Positions 33,178 to 42,004 of a stretch of DNA of 64,000 nucleotides are shown in pieces. Source of the stretch: an uncultured Roseobacter sp. (GTDB lineage: Bacteria; Pseudomonadota; Alphaproteobacteria; Rhodobacterales; Rhodobacteraceae); the NCBI RefSeq assembly GCF_947495275.1, contig NZ_CANLYL010000013.1, positions 1-64,000 on the forward strand, in the 5' to 3' direction. The notes beneath the pieces were generated by a model. That model was given only the letters and a program-made list of their open reading frames with translations. It did not search any database and was not told where the DNA came from. The stretch's first letter is position 1, and every line of letters begins with the position of its first letter. A program made the translations under genes and the position numbers.

Positions 33178-33690
33178 TCAGCGCCGCGATTGCCGTGCGT
33201 TTTGCACGCCTTCAACCCGAATGGTGCGCGTCCCTTCCAACATGCGATCCGTGACACGGCGCGCCGCTGTTACCTGCCGCGTCGCAGGCGCACCCTGCAC
33301 GCGCAAATCCGCGCGTTGCAGTCCTTCGAGACGGTAGGTCAGAACGCCATCCACGGCCTCCTCATCCTCGTTGGCGGGGGTCAGTTGGACGTCGTAGATA
33401 CCTTGCACGGCTGCCGTGCCCGTGGCGCGAATGATCGCACCGCCAGGCACACGCTCAACGACCAGCTCATCAATGACCTGGATGGGAGAACCCAGGTAGA
33501 CCTCCTCGCCGCGGCCTCTGGATTGAAAGAGACCGGTGCGTTCCGGTATCAGCGGGTTTTTTTCCTGCGCCGAGGCGGGAACGACGGGAGCAGATTCACT
33601 GCCGCCAAACCAGTTGAAGGGGTTGAGCCGCGTTCCACAGCCCGCAAGGACCAGGGTAGAGACCAAAAGGGCGGAAACTGTCTTGCGCAT
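33178..33690 (-). CDS. Outer-membrane lipoprotein of unknown function
   Basis: From ATG 33690 (MRKTVSALLVSTLVLAGCGT) the 170-aa product has a lipobox LVLAGC and is processed by signal peptidase II; the frame open to 33777 is not used. After lipidation it has an Asn/Phe/Gly stretch (FNWFGGS) and a beta-rich domain (VERVPGGAIIRATGTAAVQGIYDVQLTP). Such small lipoproteins are conserved in Rhodobacterales, but the function is unknown. Divergent from sufE. Confidence 0.75.
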   Translation of the reverse strand: MRKTVSALLVSTLVLAGCGTRLNPFNWFGGSESAPVVPASAQEKNPLIPERTGLFQSRGRGEEVYLGSPIQVIDELVVERVPGGAIIRATGTAAVQGIYDVQLTPANEDEEAVDGVLTYRLEGLQRADLRVQGAPATRQVTAARRVTDRMLEGTRTIRVEGVQNARQSRR

Positions 33691-33815
33691 GGTGCCTGCC
33701 AATTGTTTTTCGTATCTTCCGAGTACCGCATCTGGCTTCCGTTGAAAAGCATCAAGGCGGGGCTGGACCTTTGGCAAGGCACAGCTTACCTCAGGCGCAT
33801 CAAGTGAGGATGGAC

Positions 33816-34226
33816 ATGGCGCAGGCTGCTTTTGAGGAATTGGTGGAAGACTTCGAGTTCCTGGAGGACTGGGAAGAGAGATACCGCCTGGTCATCGAGG
33901 AGGGCAAGGCGATGGTGCCGCTGGCTGACGCATTAAAAGTGCCTGCAACGAAAGTCGACGGTTGTGCGAGCCAGGTCTGGCTGCATGCGCTGACTGACGG
34001 CGGTGTGTTGCATTTTGATGGCGAGAGTGATGCGATGATCGTCAACGGTCTGATTGCGGTTTTGCGTAAGCTTTACAATGGCTTGACGCTGGATCAGGTG
34101 GCAAAGGTTGACGCGCGCGCTGAGATGGAACGCCTCGGACTGAATGATCATCTGTCTGCTCAGCGGTCAAATGGACTTCGAGCGATGATCGAGCGCATCC
34201 GAAAGGTTGCCACGGCGGCGGCATAA
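33816..34226 (+). CDS. sufE: SufE family cysteine-desulfuration protein
   Basis: Accepts persulfide sulfur from the SufS cysteine desulfurase for Fe-S cluster building. 136 aa from ATG 33816 (GAGG six bases upstream fits this start better than ATG 33810). The acceptor is C50 in KVDGCASQVWLHA. EFLEDWEERYRLVIEEGKAM and LSAQRSNGLRAMIERIR are family landmarks. It stands alone, not in a suf operon. Confidence 0.9.
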   Translation: MAQAAFEELVEDFEFLEDWEERYRLVIEEGKAMVPLADALKVPATKVDGCASQVWLHALTDGGVLHFDGESDAMIVNGLIAVLRKLYNGLTLDQVAKVDARAEMERLGLNDHLSAQRSNGLRAMIERIRKVATAAA

Positions 34227-34235
34227 TCCAATTGC

Positions 34236-34279
34236 GACACCTTCGGTGTCACACGATGTTTTAATTTCCTTCGGAAATT
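34236..34279. terminator. Tandem hairpins between convergent genes
   Basis: GACACC-TTC-GGTGTC (34236-34250) and AATTTCC-TTC-GGAAATT (34263-34279) are two perfect small hairpins between sufE (plus) and the DUF1638 gene (minus). They probably terminate transcription from both sides. Confidence 0.6.
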
Positions 34280-34298
34280 GTGGATGTGGTGCAGCAGG

Positions 34299-34937
34299 TC
34301 ATAGTCTGGCAAGGCTGGTGGCCAGATCGCCGTAACCCGTGAGGCGCCGTTCGAACTTAAGCCCCAGGAAATCCGCGCAGTGCCGTGCTTTTTCCGTGAG
34401 TGCCGCGTCATCGGTCTGTGCCTGATAGACCAGTTTTTCGTAGTTGGCGAAATACATGTCGCGCAGTTCGGGATGACGATCGAGCCCCATGGGCTTGACG
34501 ATAAATGCATCAAACTGGCGGACGAGAAAATCGGTCAGGTAGAAAGTTGTGATCTCGGTCTCGCTCTGCTTTGCAAAGCGGTCGTTGCCTTCGAAAAAGG
34601 AGTAGCAGTGAGGGCCAGCGACCATTTCGACACCCAGCTCTTCACAGGCGGCCTCAAGCAGACCGCCGGTGCCGCAATCGGCATAGACCACGAAAATGCT
34701 GGCATAGGCGGCGCGATGTTTGGTGACTGCCTCGCGGACCGCTTGGGTGATTTTTTCGGGGTAGAGATGGTACTTGGCGGGCAAACAAGTAAGATCGAGA
34801 TGTGCCCAGCCATTGGCAGCCTTCAGGTCGAGGATTTCGCGTGCCAGTGCCCCGCAGGCGATCAATAGCACCTTGCCGCTCTTTTCTGTCAGCGGCAGGC
34901 CTGTCTCGGTAAGCTTCGTATCATTCAGCCCTTGCAT
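34299..34937 (-). CDS. DUF1638 protein
   Basis: A 212-aa soluble protein. Family landmarks: VLLIACGALAREILDL, LDLTCLPAKYHLYPEKI, VVYADCGTGG and GPHCYSFFEGNDRF. DUF1638 genes are repeatedly found next to corrinoid proteins and methylamine/betaine methyltransferases. Here the corrinoid gene is 70 bp upstream on the same strand, supporting a role in that pathway, perhaps cofactor handling. Conserved Cys/His may bind metal. Confidence 0.85.
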   Translation of the reverse strand: MQGLNDTKLTETGLPLTEKSGKVLLIACGALAREILDLKAANGWAHLDLTCLPAKYHLYPEKITQAVREAVTKHRAAYASIFVVYADCGTGGLLEAACEELGVEMVAGPHCYSFFEGNDRFAKQSETEITTFYLTDFLVRQFDAFIVKPMGLDRHPELRDMYFANYEKLVYQAQTDDAALTEKARHCADFLGLKFERRLTGYGDLATSLARL

Positions 34938-35006
34938 AGCGCTCTTTCGCGAAAACGGCCTGCATCGGGGTCTCCGACACAGGTCGCGAAACTCATGTGA
35001 CGGAGA

Positions 35007-35708
35007 TCAGGCGGATTTCTGATTGTGTTTGCGGCCAACCCATTCCTTTGCAGTCTCCACCGCGACCGCAGCGTCGCGGCAATAGGCATCGGCACCAATC
35101 GCCTTGCCGAACTCTTCGTTGAGCGGAGCGCCCCCGACCAGCACAATATAGTCATCACGAATGCCCTGTTCGACCATGGTGTCGATCACAACTTTCATAT
35201 AGGGCATCGTGGTGGTCAGCAGGGCGGACATGCCCAGAATATCGGGCGCTTCCTGTTCCATTGCTTCCAGATAGGCTTCAACCGCGTTATTGATGCCGAG
35301 ATCGACCACTTCGAAACCGGCACCTTCCATCATCATGCCGACGAGGTTCTTGCCGATGTCGTGAATGTCGCCCTTGACCGTGCCGATGACCATTTTGCCA
35401 ACGCGGGGCGCCCCTGTTTCGGCCAGCAAGGGTTTGAGGATGGCCATGCCGCCCTTCATTGCATTCGCCGCCAGAAGAACTTCGGGCACAAACAGAATGC
35501 CATCGCGGAAATCGTGGCCCACGATGGTCATGCCGCCCACAAGTGCCTTGGTCAGAACATCGTAAGGTTGCCACCCGCGTTCCAGCAGGATGTTCACGCC
35601 TTCTTCGATTTCCTCTTTGAGACCATCATAGAGGTCGTCAAACATCTGCTGAACAAGTTCTTCGTCGTCCAGTTCCGAGAGAATGATATCGTCTTCTTCG
35701 TCCGACAT
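35007..35708 (-). CDS. Methyltransferase cognate corrinoid protein (MtbC-like)
   Basis: Carries a methyl group on cobalamin between two methyltransferases. 233 aa with AAGGAAAG before ATG 35708. Helical cap domain (residues 10-90, LVQQMFDDLYDGLKEEIEEGVNILLERG), then the B12-binding Rossmann domain with DIHDIGKNL (DxHxxG, axial His) and LLTTTMPYM, GGAPLNEEFG. Probably works with the methyltransferase at 40946 and the DUF1638 gene. Repeated TTGCGA motifs upstream may be its operator. Confidence 0.88.
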   Translation of the reverse strand: MSDEEDDIILSELDDEELVQQMFDDLYDGLKEEIEEGVNILLERGWQPYDVLTKALVGGMTIVGHDFRDGILFVPEVLLAANAMKGGMAILKPLLAETGAPRVGKMVIGTVKGDIHDIGKNLVGMMMEGAGFEVVDLGINNAVEAYLEAMEQEAPDILGMSALLTTTMPYMKVVIDTMVEQGIRDDYIVLVGGAPLNEEFGKAIGADAYCRDAAVAVETAKEWVGRKHNQKSA

Positions 35709-35791
35709 GAGCTTTCCTTTGTTGCCGCACCAGAAAGCGGGGCGTGATCTTTTGACCCTTTTGACAGAACGCCCGCACCTGACTTTTCAAA

Positions 35792-35842
35792 TTGCGACAC
35801 GAGGGTATCGTTGTGCGACGCTGTGACGCAAATTTATCGCAA
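35792..35842. promoter_or_regulatory. TTGCGA inverted repeats upstream of corrinoid gene
   Basis: TTGCGACA at 35792, TTGTGCGACG at 35811, GTGACGCAA near 35823 and ATCGCAA at 35836 form overlapping direct and inverted copies 84-134 bp upstream of the corrinoid gene. This looks like a regulator binding array. The regulator is not identified. Confidence 0.4.
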
Positions 35843-35920
35843 CATCAGATCAATGCACAAGCCTCCCAAGGCTCCGTGAGAGCGAAACTTTTTCATAATG
35901 ATATGGAGTTCAACCTTGGG

Positions 35921-38900
35921 TTACTCCGCCGCCTGAACAAGGTTTAAGGGGGCAAGACCCGACGTCGTCGCAGATTGCTTTCGCGTATCAGGATTGGTTT
36001 TGCGGGCGTAGAGAAGCGCGAACATTGGGGGCGTAAAGTAAAACGAAACGACAGTGGACAACAGAACGCCCCCCGCGACGGACATGGCAAAAGGCGGCCA
36101 GAACCCGCCACCTGCAAGGATCAGCGGCAGAAAACCTCCAAAAGTCGTAATGGTTGTGCTGACAATATGGCGGCTTGATCCCATCAGGACACCTACCATG
36201 GCATCCGGATTGCCCTGACGCGCCTCGGGATCGTCGCGCAGGCCGGTCATGATGATGATGGCGGCGTTTATCGAAACCCCGATCGACCCGATCACGCCTA
36301 TGATCGCCGTTATGCCAAATGGATACTGGAAGATCGCCAGCGACAGGATACTCAGGCCCGCAGAGAGGACGCTGACCACCAGGGCAATGGCGGAGAGGCG
36401 GAAGGAATTGAAGGTTATCACGATGGCCGCAATCGACAGGGTGACGATGAGCCCGAGTGAGGCCAACAGATTGCCCAGCGTCTCGGCGCGCGCATCGCTG
36501 TCGCCACCGATCTCCATTCGGTACCCTGATGGCAGTGTAAAACCCTCCGCTTCCAGCGCGCGCTGAACGTCGTTCAAGGCCTCTTCGGGCAAAACATCAC
36601 GCAGGATGAAGGCCTGAATGGTATTGTTGCGCTCGGCGTTGCGCCGGGTGATGATCGGCTCACTGGGATTGACCGAAATGTCTGCAATGGTGGAGAGTGG
36701 GATGCCGACGAATTGGCTCGCCCGCGATAGGCTCGCCGCGTTCGGCGGCAGAAGGGTCAGATCAGCAATGGCCGTAAGGTCCGTGCGTGTCGCATCGCCA
36801 AACCGCACCCGCACCGGTAACTCTTCAGACCCCTCCAGCAAAGAGCCACCTGAGACCCCCTCCAGACCCGCTTCGAGTTGGCGCGAGATGCTCGCCAGAT
36901 CGAGGCCCATGGAACGTGCCTTGGCTTCATCGACATCGATGCTGACCTCCGGCGCGCCTGTTGTGACCGTGCCCCGGGCAAGGGTGACCGCATCCACATC
37001 GGCAACGATACGGCGCACGTCTGCCCCCAAAACACGGAGGGTGTCGATATCCGAACCGACGATCCGTAATTCCACCGGGGCGTCCACGGGGGGGCCCTGA
37101 ACGAGGCCGCGCACCAGTACCTGCGCAGCGGGTGCTGCCGCGCCGATGTCGCGTTCCAATCGGCTGATCAGCGTTTCCGTTGCCTCCTGTGAATATGTGG
37201 TGACAAGGGCCTGCGCAAAGCGGGGTGCATTGTCGCGGGCGCTGACCATATTGTAGTAAAACGCCGGGGCTGATTTACCGATGACCCAGGAAACCTGTTT
37301 TGTTTCAGGCGCATCCCGCAGTAGCCGGTCGAGCGTATCCACCACTTTGCTGGTTTGGGAAAGAGCAGCGCCCGGGCGTAAATCCACCTCGATGTGAAAC
37401 TGGTCACGATCCACGCCCGGAAAGAACTGCGCGGTCAGCAAAGGCATCGACATGAACCCAAGCACAGGCAGCACCAGCGAAAGGGCGATAGAGCGCATGG
37501 GGTTCTTGACGGCCCATCGCAGGGACGCTGCAAAGGCAGCAGACAGCCGGGGCAGCTTGATCCCGGAAGAAAGATGCTCCGACTTATCCCGTGATGGCAT
37601 CGCCCAACCTGCGATGGCCGGTGTCAACGTCACGGCAATAACAAAAGACCAGCCCAGCATCGTGACGACGGCAATCGCAATGGATCCCACAAAATCGCCC
37701 GCCGGGCCCGGCAAGAGGATCATTGGGGTGAAGGATAGGGCGGTGGTTACGGTGGAGGCAAAGAGGGGGGCAAAAAGACGCCGGACCGCACCGCGTACCG
37801 CTACCAGTCGCGATCGGCCACTGGCGACGCGCTGGCCGACCTCATCGGTCATCACGATGCCCGCGTCCACCAGCAGGCCCAAAGCAACGATCAATCCGGT
37901 CACTGACATCTGATGAATGGCAAGTCCGATGATGTTCATGGTTGCGAGGGTTGCCAGGGAGACGATGGGCAGGATGAGCGCCACGATCAGCGCGGCCCGT
38001 ACGCCCAGGGTAATCAGAAGGACGCCAATAACCAATGCGATGCCGACAGCCATATTGCCGCCGACCTCCGCGAGTCGCTCGGCTGTGTAACGGCTTTGAT
38101 CAAAGATCAGCTCGACCGTGATCCCGCCGGGTGCATCCGCCTGAAATGTGGCAAGTGCTGCGGTGACCCGACCCATCCAGACATCAACCTGCAATCCATC
38201 TTCGAGTTTCGCTGCAACCAGAACTGCGGCTTTGCCATTGTGCAGCGCGCGTTCGGCAAGCGGCAGGCGCGGCCCACGGCTAACCTCGGCGATATCGGCA
38301 ATGCGGGTGACCTGACCGCCTGAGCCTTCGCGAACAATGAGATCGCGCACCCTGTCCGTGGCGGTGATGTCGCCTGCAACATCGATGATCATCTCTGTTC
38401 CAGCGCCCCTGACGCGCCCGGCCTGACCTTTACTGTCCGCTCGTGAAATGGCTGTGGAAACATCATCCGCGGTCAGTCCCAGCGCGGCGCTTCTTGTCGT
38501 ATCAAGTGTCACCAGCACTTCTTCTTGAGGTGCGCCAAAGGTTTCTACCTGCTTGGTGCCTGACAAGCTGCGCAGGTCATCTGCAAGACTTTCAGCGTGT
38601 CGTCCGACAATCGAGAGGGGGACATCATCATGCGCGCCAAAGAGTGCGATGATTGCGCCGAAGGTGCCGGCACCATCGGAGGAGAATTCCGGTGTCGCTG
38701 CACCTTGAGGAAAGGTTGCCTCGGCATCGCCAAGGGCATCGCGTATTTCGGACCAGACCTGCTCGATTCGGTCATCCGCCAATGTATCGGACAAATCGAC
38801 CTGCACGATGGAGATACCGGTTGCTGAAGTCGAATTGATCTCATCCACTTCGGGAATTTCCCGCAACACGTCTTCGATTTCCGCGGTGATCAGCGTTTCG

Positions 38901-39070
38901 ACGCGGGCAGGGTCCGCGCCAGGGTAGGGCGTTGTGATGGTGGCAAACAGATTGGTGATTGTCGGATCTTCCTGCCGTCCGATCGCAAGCAATGCCGAGA
39001 GGCCTGCCGCAATGATCACCAGAAGGGCAAGCGCCACGATGCGCGGTTCACGGAACGTGAGCGTCTCCAT
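35921..39070 (-). CDS. RND-family efflux permease
   Basis: A 1049-aa inner-membrane proton antiporter with the AcrB-type layout: TM1 (RIVALALLVIIAAGLSALLAI), a large periplasmic domain, TM2-6, then a second half with the same plan ending in TM12. The central membrane stretch has GLLVDAGIVMTDEVGQRV, the usual position of proton-relay Asp residues. The start overlaps the adaptor gene by one base (TGATG). No outer-membrane TolC partner is adjacent. It probably exports toxic hydrophobic compounds under TetR control. Confidence 0.9.
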   Translation of the reverse strand: METLTFREPRIVALALLVIIAAGLSALLAIGRQEDPTITNLFATITTPYPGADPARVETLITAEIEDVLREIPEVDEINSTSATGISIVQVDLSDTLADDRIEQVWSEIRDALGDAEATFPQGAATPEFSSDGAGTFGAIIALFGAHDDVPLSIVGRHAESLADDLRSLSGTKQVETFGAPQEEVLVTLDTTRSAALGLTADDVSTAISRADSKGQAGRVRGAGTEMIIDVAGDITATDRVRDLIVREGSGGQVTRIADIAEVSRGPRLPLAERALHNGKAAVLVAAKLEDGLQVDVWMGRVTAALATFQADAPGGITVELIFDQSRYTAERLAEVGGNMAVGIALVIGVLLITLGVRAALIVALILPIVSLATLATMNIIGLAIHQMSVTGLIVALGLLVDAGIVMTDEVGQRVASGRSRLVAVRGAVRRLFAPLFASTVTTALSFTPMILLPGPAGDFVGSIAIAVVTMLGWSFVIAVTLTPAIAGWAMPSRDKSEHLSSGIKLPRLSAAFAASLRWAVKNPMRSIALSLVLPVLGFMSMPLLTAQFFPGVDRDQFHIEVDLRPGAALSQTSKVVDTLDRLLRDAPETKQVSWVIGKSAPAFYYNMVSARDNAPRFAQALVTTYSQEATETLISRLERDIGAAAPAAQVLVRGLVQGPPVDAPVELRIVGSDIDTLRVLGADVRRIVADVDAVTLARGTVTTGAPEVSIDVDEAKARSMGLDLASISRQLEAGLEGVSGGSLLEGSEELPVRVRFGDATRTDLTAIADLTLLPPNAASLSRASQFVGIPLSTIADISVNPSEPIITRRNAERNNTIQAFILRDVLPEEALNDVQRALEAEGFTLPSGYRMEIGGDSDARAETLGNLLASLGLIVTLSIAAIVITFNSFRLSAIALVVSVLSAGLSILSLAIFQYPFGITAIIGVIGSIGVSINAAIIIMTGLRDDPEARQGNPDAMVGVLMGSSRHIVSTTITTFGGFLPLILAGGGFWPPFAMSVAGGVLLSTVVSFYFTPPMFALLYARKTNPDTRKQSATTSGLAPLNLVQAAE

Positions 39071-40230
39071 CAGCTTGGCTCTTGCAGAAGAGTTACTTTC
39101 TGTCCGGGCACAACGCGATGTGGCCCGTCCGCGACGTATCGGCTCCCGTTTGAAAAGGTACCGCGGACATAGGCCCGCTCGACGTCAGAAAACAGGATCT
39201 CGACGGATTCGCTTTGAACGAATGCACTGCCGTCCGTTTCGGAAACGGTCAGCAACCGCCATAACCCGCGTGGCGCGTCCTGCAACGCAGCCAATGGCAC
39301 CCAGGCGCCAGCCTGATGGACGGTTTGCTTCAGCAATAGCACGCCTGTGTCGCGCAGCGGTGGCAATACATCCGCCGAAAAGTCGAGCAATACCATATGG
39401 GTGCGGGTTGCCGGATCCAGTTCCGGAAGGACGGCGTTCAATTGGACGTCGTATATTGCCTCGTCAAACACGACCTGGGCATTGGTGCTGTCGAGCAAGG
39501 CGCCAAGGGCGTCGGGTGACAGGCCAACGCGAAACTGGTGGCCACTGGATTCGACCAGGGAAAGCACAGGCTGGCCAGACTGCACAGCGCTACCTGTGTC
39601 GATCATGCGGGCCGACACCAAAGCATCGAAAGGCGCGCGCAGTTCTGATTTTTCCAACTGCAAGCCGACCGACACAAGACTGGCATCAACTTCGGCAATC
39701 CGCGCTTGTAGTTCGACCAGCCGCAGCGCCACGTTGTCTACGGCCTGCGTTGAGGCAAAGCCTTTTTCGCTGAGTTCGGTCTGCCGTTTTGTCGTGCGCC
39801 TCGCCAATTCTGCCTGAGCTTCAAGCGCGCGGCGTGCGGCGATCAGGCGGGTTTTCTCTGCCTCTATGAGCCGGGTGTCGAGACGCGCGATCATGGTGCC
39901 CGCGGCAATTTCATCGCCCTCCTCAGCGGCAAGCAGCGCCACGGTGCCGCCCTGTTCAAAGGCCATTTCGGTTTGTTGGGCGGCCTCAATCTGGCCCGGA
40001 AACCGTCGGAGCACATCATAGCTGTCAGACATTATCAGACGGCTTGTCTGGACGTGTATCGCTGGTGCTGCAGCTGGCGGGGTGACGGCGGCAGCACGAT
40101 CCGCCAGGATCGTCTGGCCCAGAATAACCAAGCCGATTGCCGTGCCAATTATCAAAACAGTGCAGACGAATGTCACCCATTTGCGTAGGATGCGGCGCCA
40201 AAGAGGTTTATCTATGGTGGCAGATGTCAT
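39070..40230 (-). CDS. RND efflux periplasmic adaptor (MFP/HlyD-like)
   Basis: From ATG 40230 (MTSATIDKPLWRRIL) the protein is 386 aa; the frame open to 40260 would run into the operator, so the shorter start is preferred. N-terminal anchor WVTFVCTVLIIGTAIGLVILGQTI, then lipoyl halves (GTVALLAAEEGDEIAAGTMIARLDTR), a coiled-coil hairpin (AARRALEAQAELARRTTKRQTELSE) and a beta-barrel. It links the RND pump to an outer-membrane channel. Confidence 0.88.
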   Translation of the reverse strand: MTSATIDKPLWRRILRKWVTFVCTVLIIGTAIGLVILGQTILADRAAAVTPPAAAPAIHVQTSRLIMSDSYDVLRRFPGQIEAAQQTEMAFEQGGTVALLAAEEGDEIAAGTMIARLDTRLIEAEKTRLIAARRALEAQAELARRTTKRQTELSEKGFASTQAVDNVALRLVELQARIAEVDASLVSVGLQLEKSELRAPFDALVSARMIDTGSAVQSGQPVLSLVESSGHQFRVGLSPDALGALLDSTNAQVVFDEAIYDVQLNAVLPELDPATRTHMVLLDFSADVLPPLRDTGVLLLKQTVHQAGAWVPLAALQDAPRGLWRLLTVSETDGSAFVQSESVEILFSDVERAYVRGTFSNGSRYVADGPHRVVPGQKVTLLQEPS

Positions 40231-40249
40231 ATGAGACCTCACTTGTGAA

Positions 40250-40264
40250 GTAAGTGTCACTTAC
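40250..40264. promoter_or_regulatory. Probable TetR operator
   Basis: A perfect palindrome GTAAGTG-T-CACTTAC lies between the divergent adaptor (start 40230) and TetR (start 40310) genes. The position suits repression of both. Confidence 0.7.
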
Positions 40265-40309
40265 ATATGTTATAAGCTCTAACTTTATCAAGCGCAAAAG
40301 GGGCGTTTT

Positions 40310-40939
40310 TTGTCAGATACCCACGATACAGTTCAAGAGAAACGCGCGTCTTACCACCATGGCGACCTGCGCGGGCAGTTGTTGACGGTTGTGCGTGAAT
40401 TGGTGGAAGCCCATGGTCCTGAAGGGTTTTCTGTCGCCGAAGCGGCACGGCGCGCCGGTGTCAGCACGGCTGCCCCTTACAAGCATTTCAAGGACCGGGT
40501 CGATTTACTGAATGCGCTGGTATCGGATGCGATGGACCGGTTGAGCTGGCAAATGTCACAGGAAAGAGATCGCCATCCTGCCGGATCGTTGGAGGCTGTG
40601 GCGGGAATCGGCAACGCCTACATTACTTTTGCCAAGACGGAGCCCGGCATCTTTCGGTTGATGTTTGGACTGACCGAAGGACATGATGAAAACACATGCC
40701 TGCAGGAAAAAGGCGAGGCCTGTTTCCTGATCGTTGTGAAAGCCTGTGCGGATTATCTGGGCGTTGACACAGATGACCAGTCCGCGGCCCGCAGCGCTTA
40801 CATGCTTTGGACCTCCGTGCATGGACACGCTTTTCTGAGTATCGACAACAAGAACACGACCGAGCTTAAGTCTATGGAAGAATGGGACTTCCTGATGTCG
40901 GTGGGTCGGGGCATCCTGAGCGCGCAGATGAAAGCCTGA
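40310..40939 (+). CDS. TetR-family repressor of the efflux pair
   Basis: A 209-aa protein starting at TTG 40310 (AAAGGGG upstream). Residues 17-65 hold the TetR HTH: YHHGDLRGQLLTVVRELVEAHGPEGFSVAEAARRAGVSTAAPYKHFKDRVDLLNAL. The C-terminal ligand/dimer domain is TetR_C_33/WHG-like (GIFRLMFGL). Divergent from and adjacent to the RND genes, with a palindrome between, so it should repress them until an inducer binds. Confidence 0.88.
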   Translation: MSDTHDTVQEKRASYHHGDLRGQLLTVVRELVEAHGPEGFSVAEAARRAGVSTAAPYKHFKDRVDLLNALVSDAMDRLSWQMSQERDRHPAGSLEAVAGIGNAYITFAKTEPGIFRLMFGLTEGHDENTCLQEKGEACFLIVVKACADYLGVDTDDQSAARSAYMLWTSVHGHAFLSIDNKNTTELKSMEEWDFLMSVGRGILSAQMKA

Positions 40940-40945
40940 AACAGG

Positions 40946-41971
40946 TCAACCAGCCGCGCGGCGTCGCCGGGAGGTTCTGCGTGCCGGGGTGGCGTTCTCG
41001 CCGGTTCCGTCATGTTGCGACGAAAACGCGCCCAGGCGATCGACAATTGCTTCCAACGCCGGGGGATGTGCCATCGTGCGGGTATCAAGCGCTTCACGCA
41101 TGTGACGCAGATGTTCGGGCATGGTTCCGCAGCATCCGCCAATGATATGGGCACCGCATGCGCGCGCCATGACCGCATAATCCGCCATCAGTTCCGGCGT
41201 TCCATCATAGTGGATATGGCCATCGACATATTTTGGAATACCAGCGTTGCCTTTGGCGATAATAGGTTTTTCGGAGCCCTGCGCGGAAAATCCGAGAATG
41301 GTGCGCAGCAAATCCGACGCACCAGTTCCACAGTTCGCACCGAAGGCAACCGGGGCCTGCGCTGCGTCGAGATCATCGACCATTTTCACCATATCGGCAC
41401 TGGTCAGCCCCATCATCGTGCGTCCGGCAGTGTCAAAACTCATGGTTCCGGCCCAGGTCAGTCCCGCCAGCATAAATCCTTCGGCTGCCGCGCGATATTC
41501 TTCGGGCGCACTGATGGTTTCAAGCCAGCCGATATCGGCACCCCCTGCTTTCAGCCCGTCGGCTGCTTCGTGAAATATTTCGACCGCCAGCGAATGGCTG
41601 AGCGTTCCAACCGGCTCCATGATCTCGCCTGTTGGTCCGACCGAACCTGCAACAATCACCTCGCGCCCCGCGGTATCGGCCACTTCGCGGCCAATTTCGG
41701 CTGACACCCGCGCCAGTTCATGCACGCGCTTCTCGGCCCCATGCAACTTTAGCCGCGCGGCATTTGCCCCAAAGGAATTGGTCAAAAACAAATCGCTGCC
41801 CGCGTCAACAGCACCTTTGTAGAGAGATTTGATCTTTTGCGGTTCGTCCGTATTCCAAAGCTCTGGCGCATCCCCGGACATCAATCCCATGTTAAAGAGG
41901 TTCGTGCCCGTGGCGCCATCAGCAAGCAATGTGCCTTTTTCGCCGAGCAATTTCAGGAATGGATTTGTCAT
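40946..41971 (-). CDS. bmt: Betaine-homocysteine-type methyltransferase
   Basis: A zinc-dependent methyltransferase, 341 aa from ATG 41971 (GGAG five bases upstream). The N-terminus LLADGATGTNLFNMGL and the zinc ligands FGANCGTG and IIGGCCGTMPEHLRHMR match the homocysteine S-methyltransferase (pfam02574) fold. In Rhodobacterales this gene pairs with a corrinoid protein to demethylate betaine or feed tetrahydrofolate. The corrinoid gene is 5 kb away, separated by the efflux genes. The exact substrate is inferred, not seen. An Arg-rich tail ends the protein. Confidence 0.8.
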   Translation of the reverse strand: MTNPFLKLLGEKGTLLADGATGTNLFNMGLMSGDAPELWNTDEPQKIKSLYKGAVDAGSDLFLTNSFGANAARLKLHGAEKRVHELARVSAEIGREVADTAGREVIVAGSVGPTGEIMEPVGTLSHSLAVEIFHEAADGLKAGGADIGWLETISAPEEYRAAAEGFMLAGLTWAGTMSFDTAGRTMMGLTSADMVKMVDDLDAAQAPVAFGANCGTGASDLLRTILGFSAQGSEKPIIAKGNAGIPKYVDGHIHYDGTPELMADYAVMARACGAHIIGGCCGTMPEHLRHMREALDTRTMAHPPALEAIVDRLGAFSSQHDGTGENATPARRTSRRRRAAG

Positions 41972-42004
41972 GGGAACTCCGCACATTAGAGAAAGCAGGG
42001 AGTG

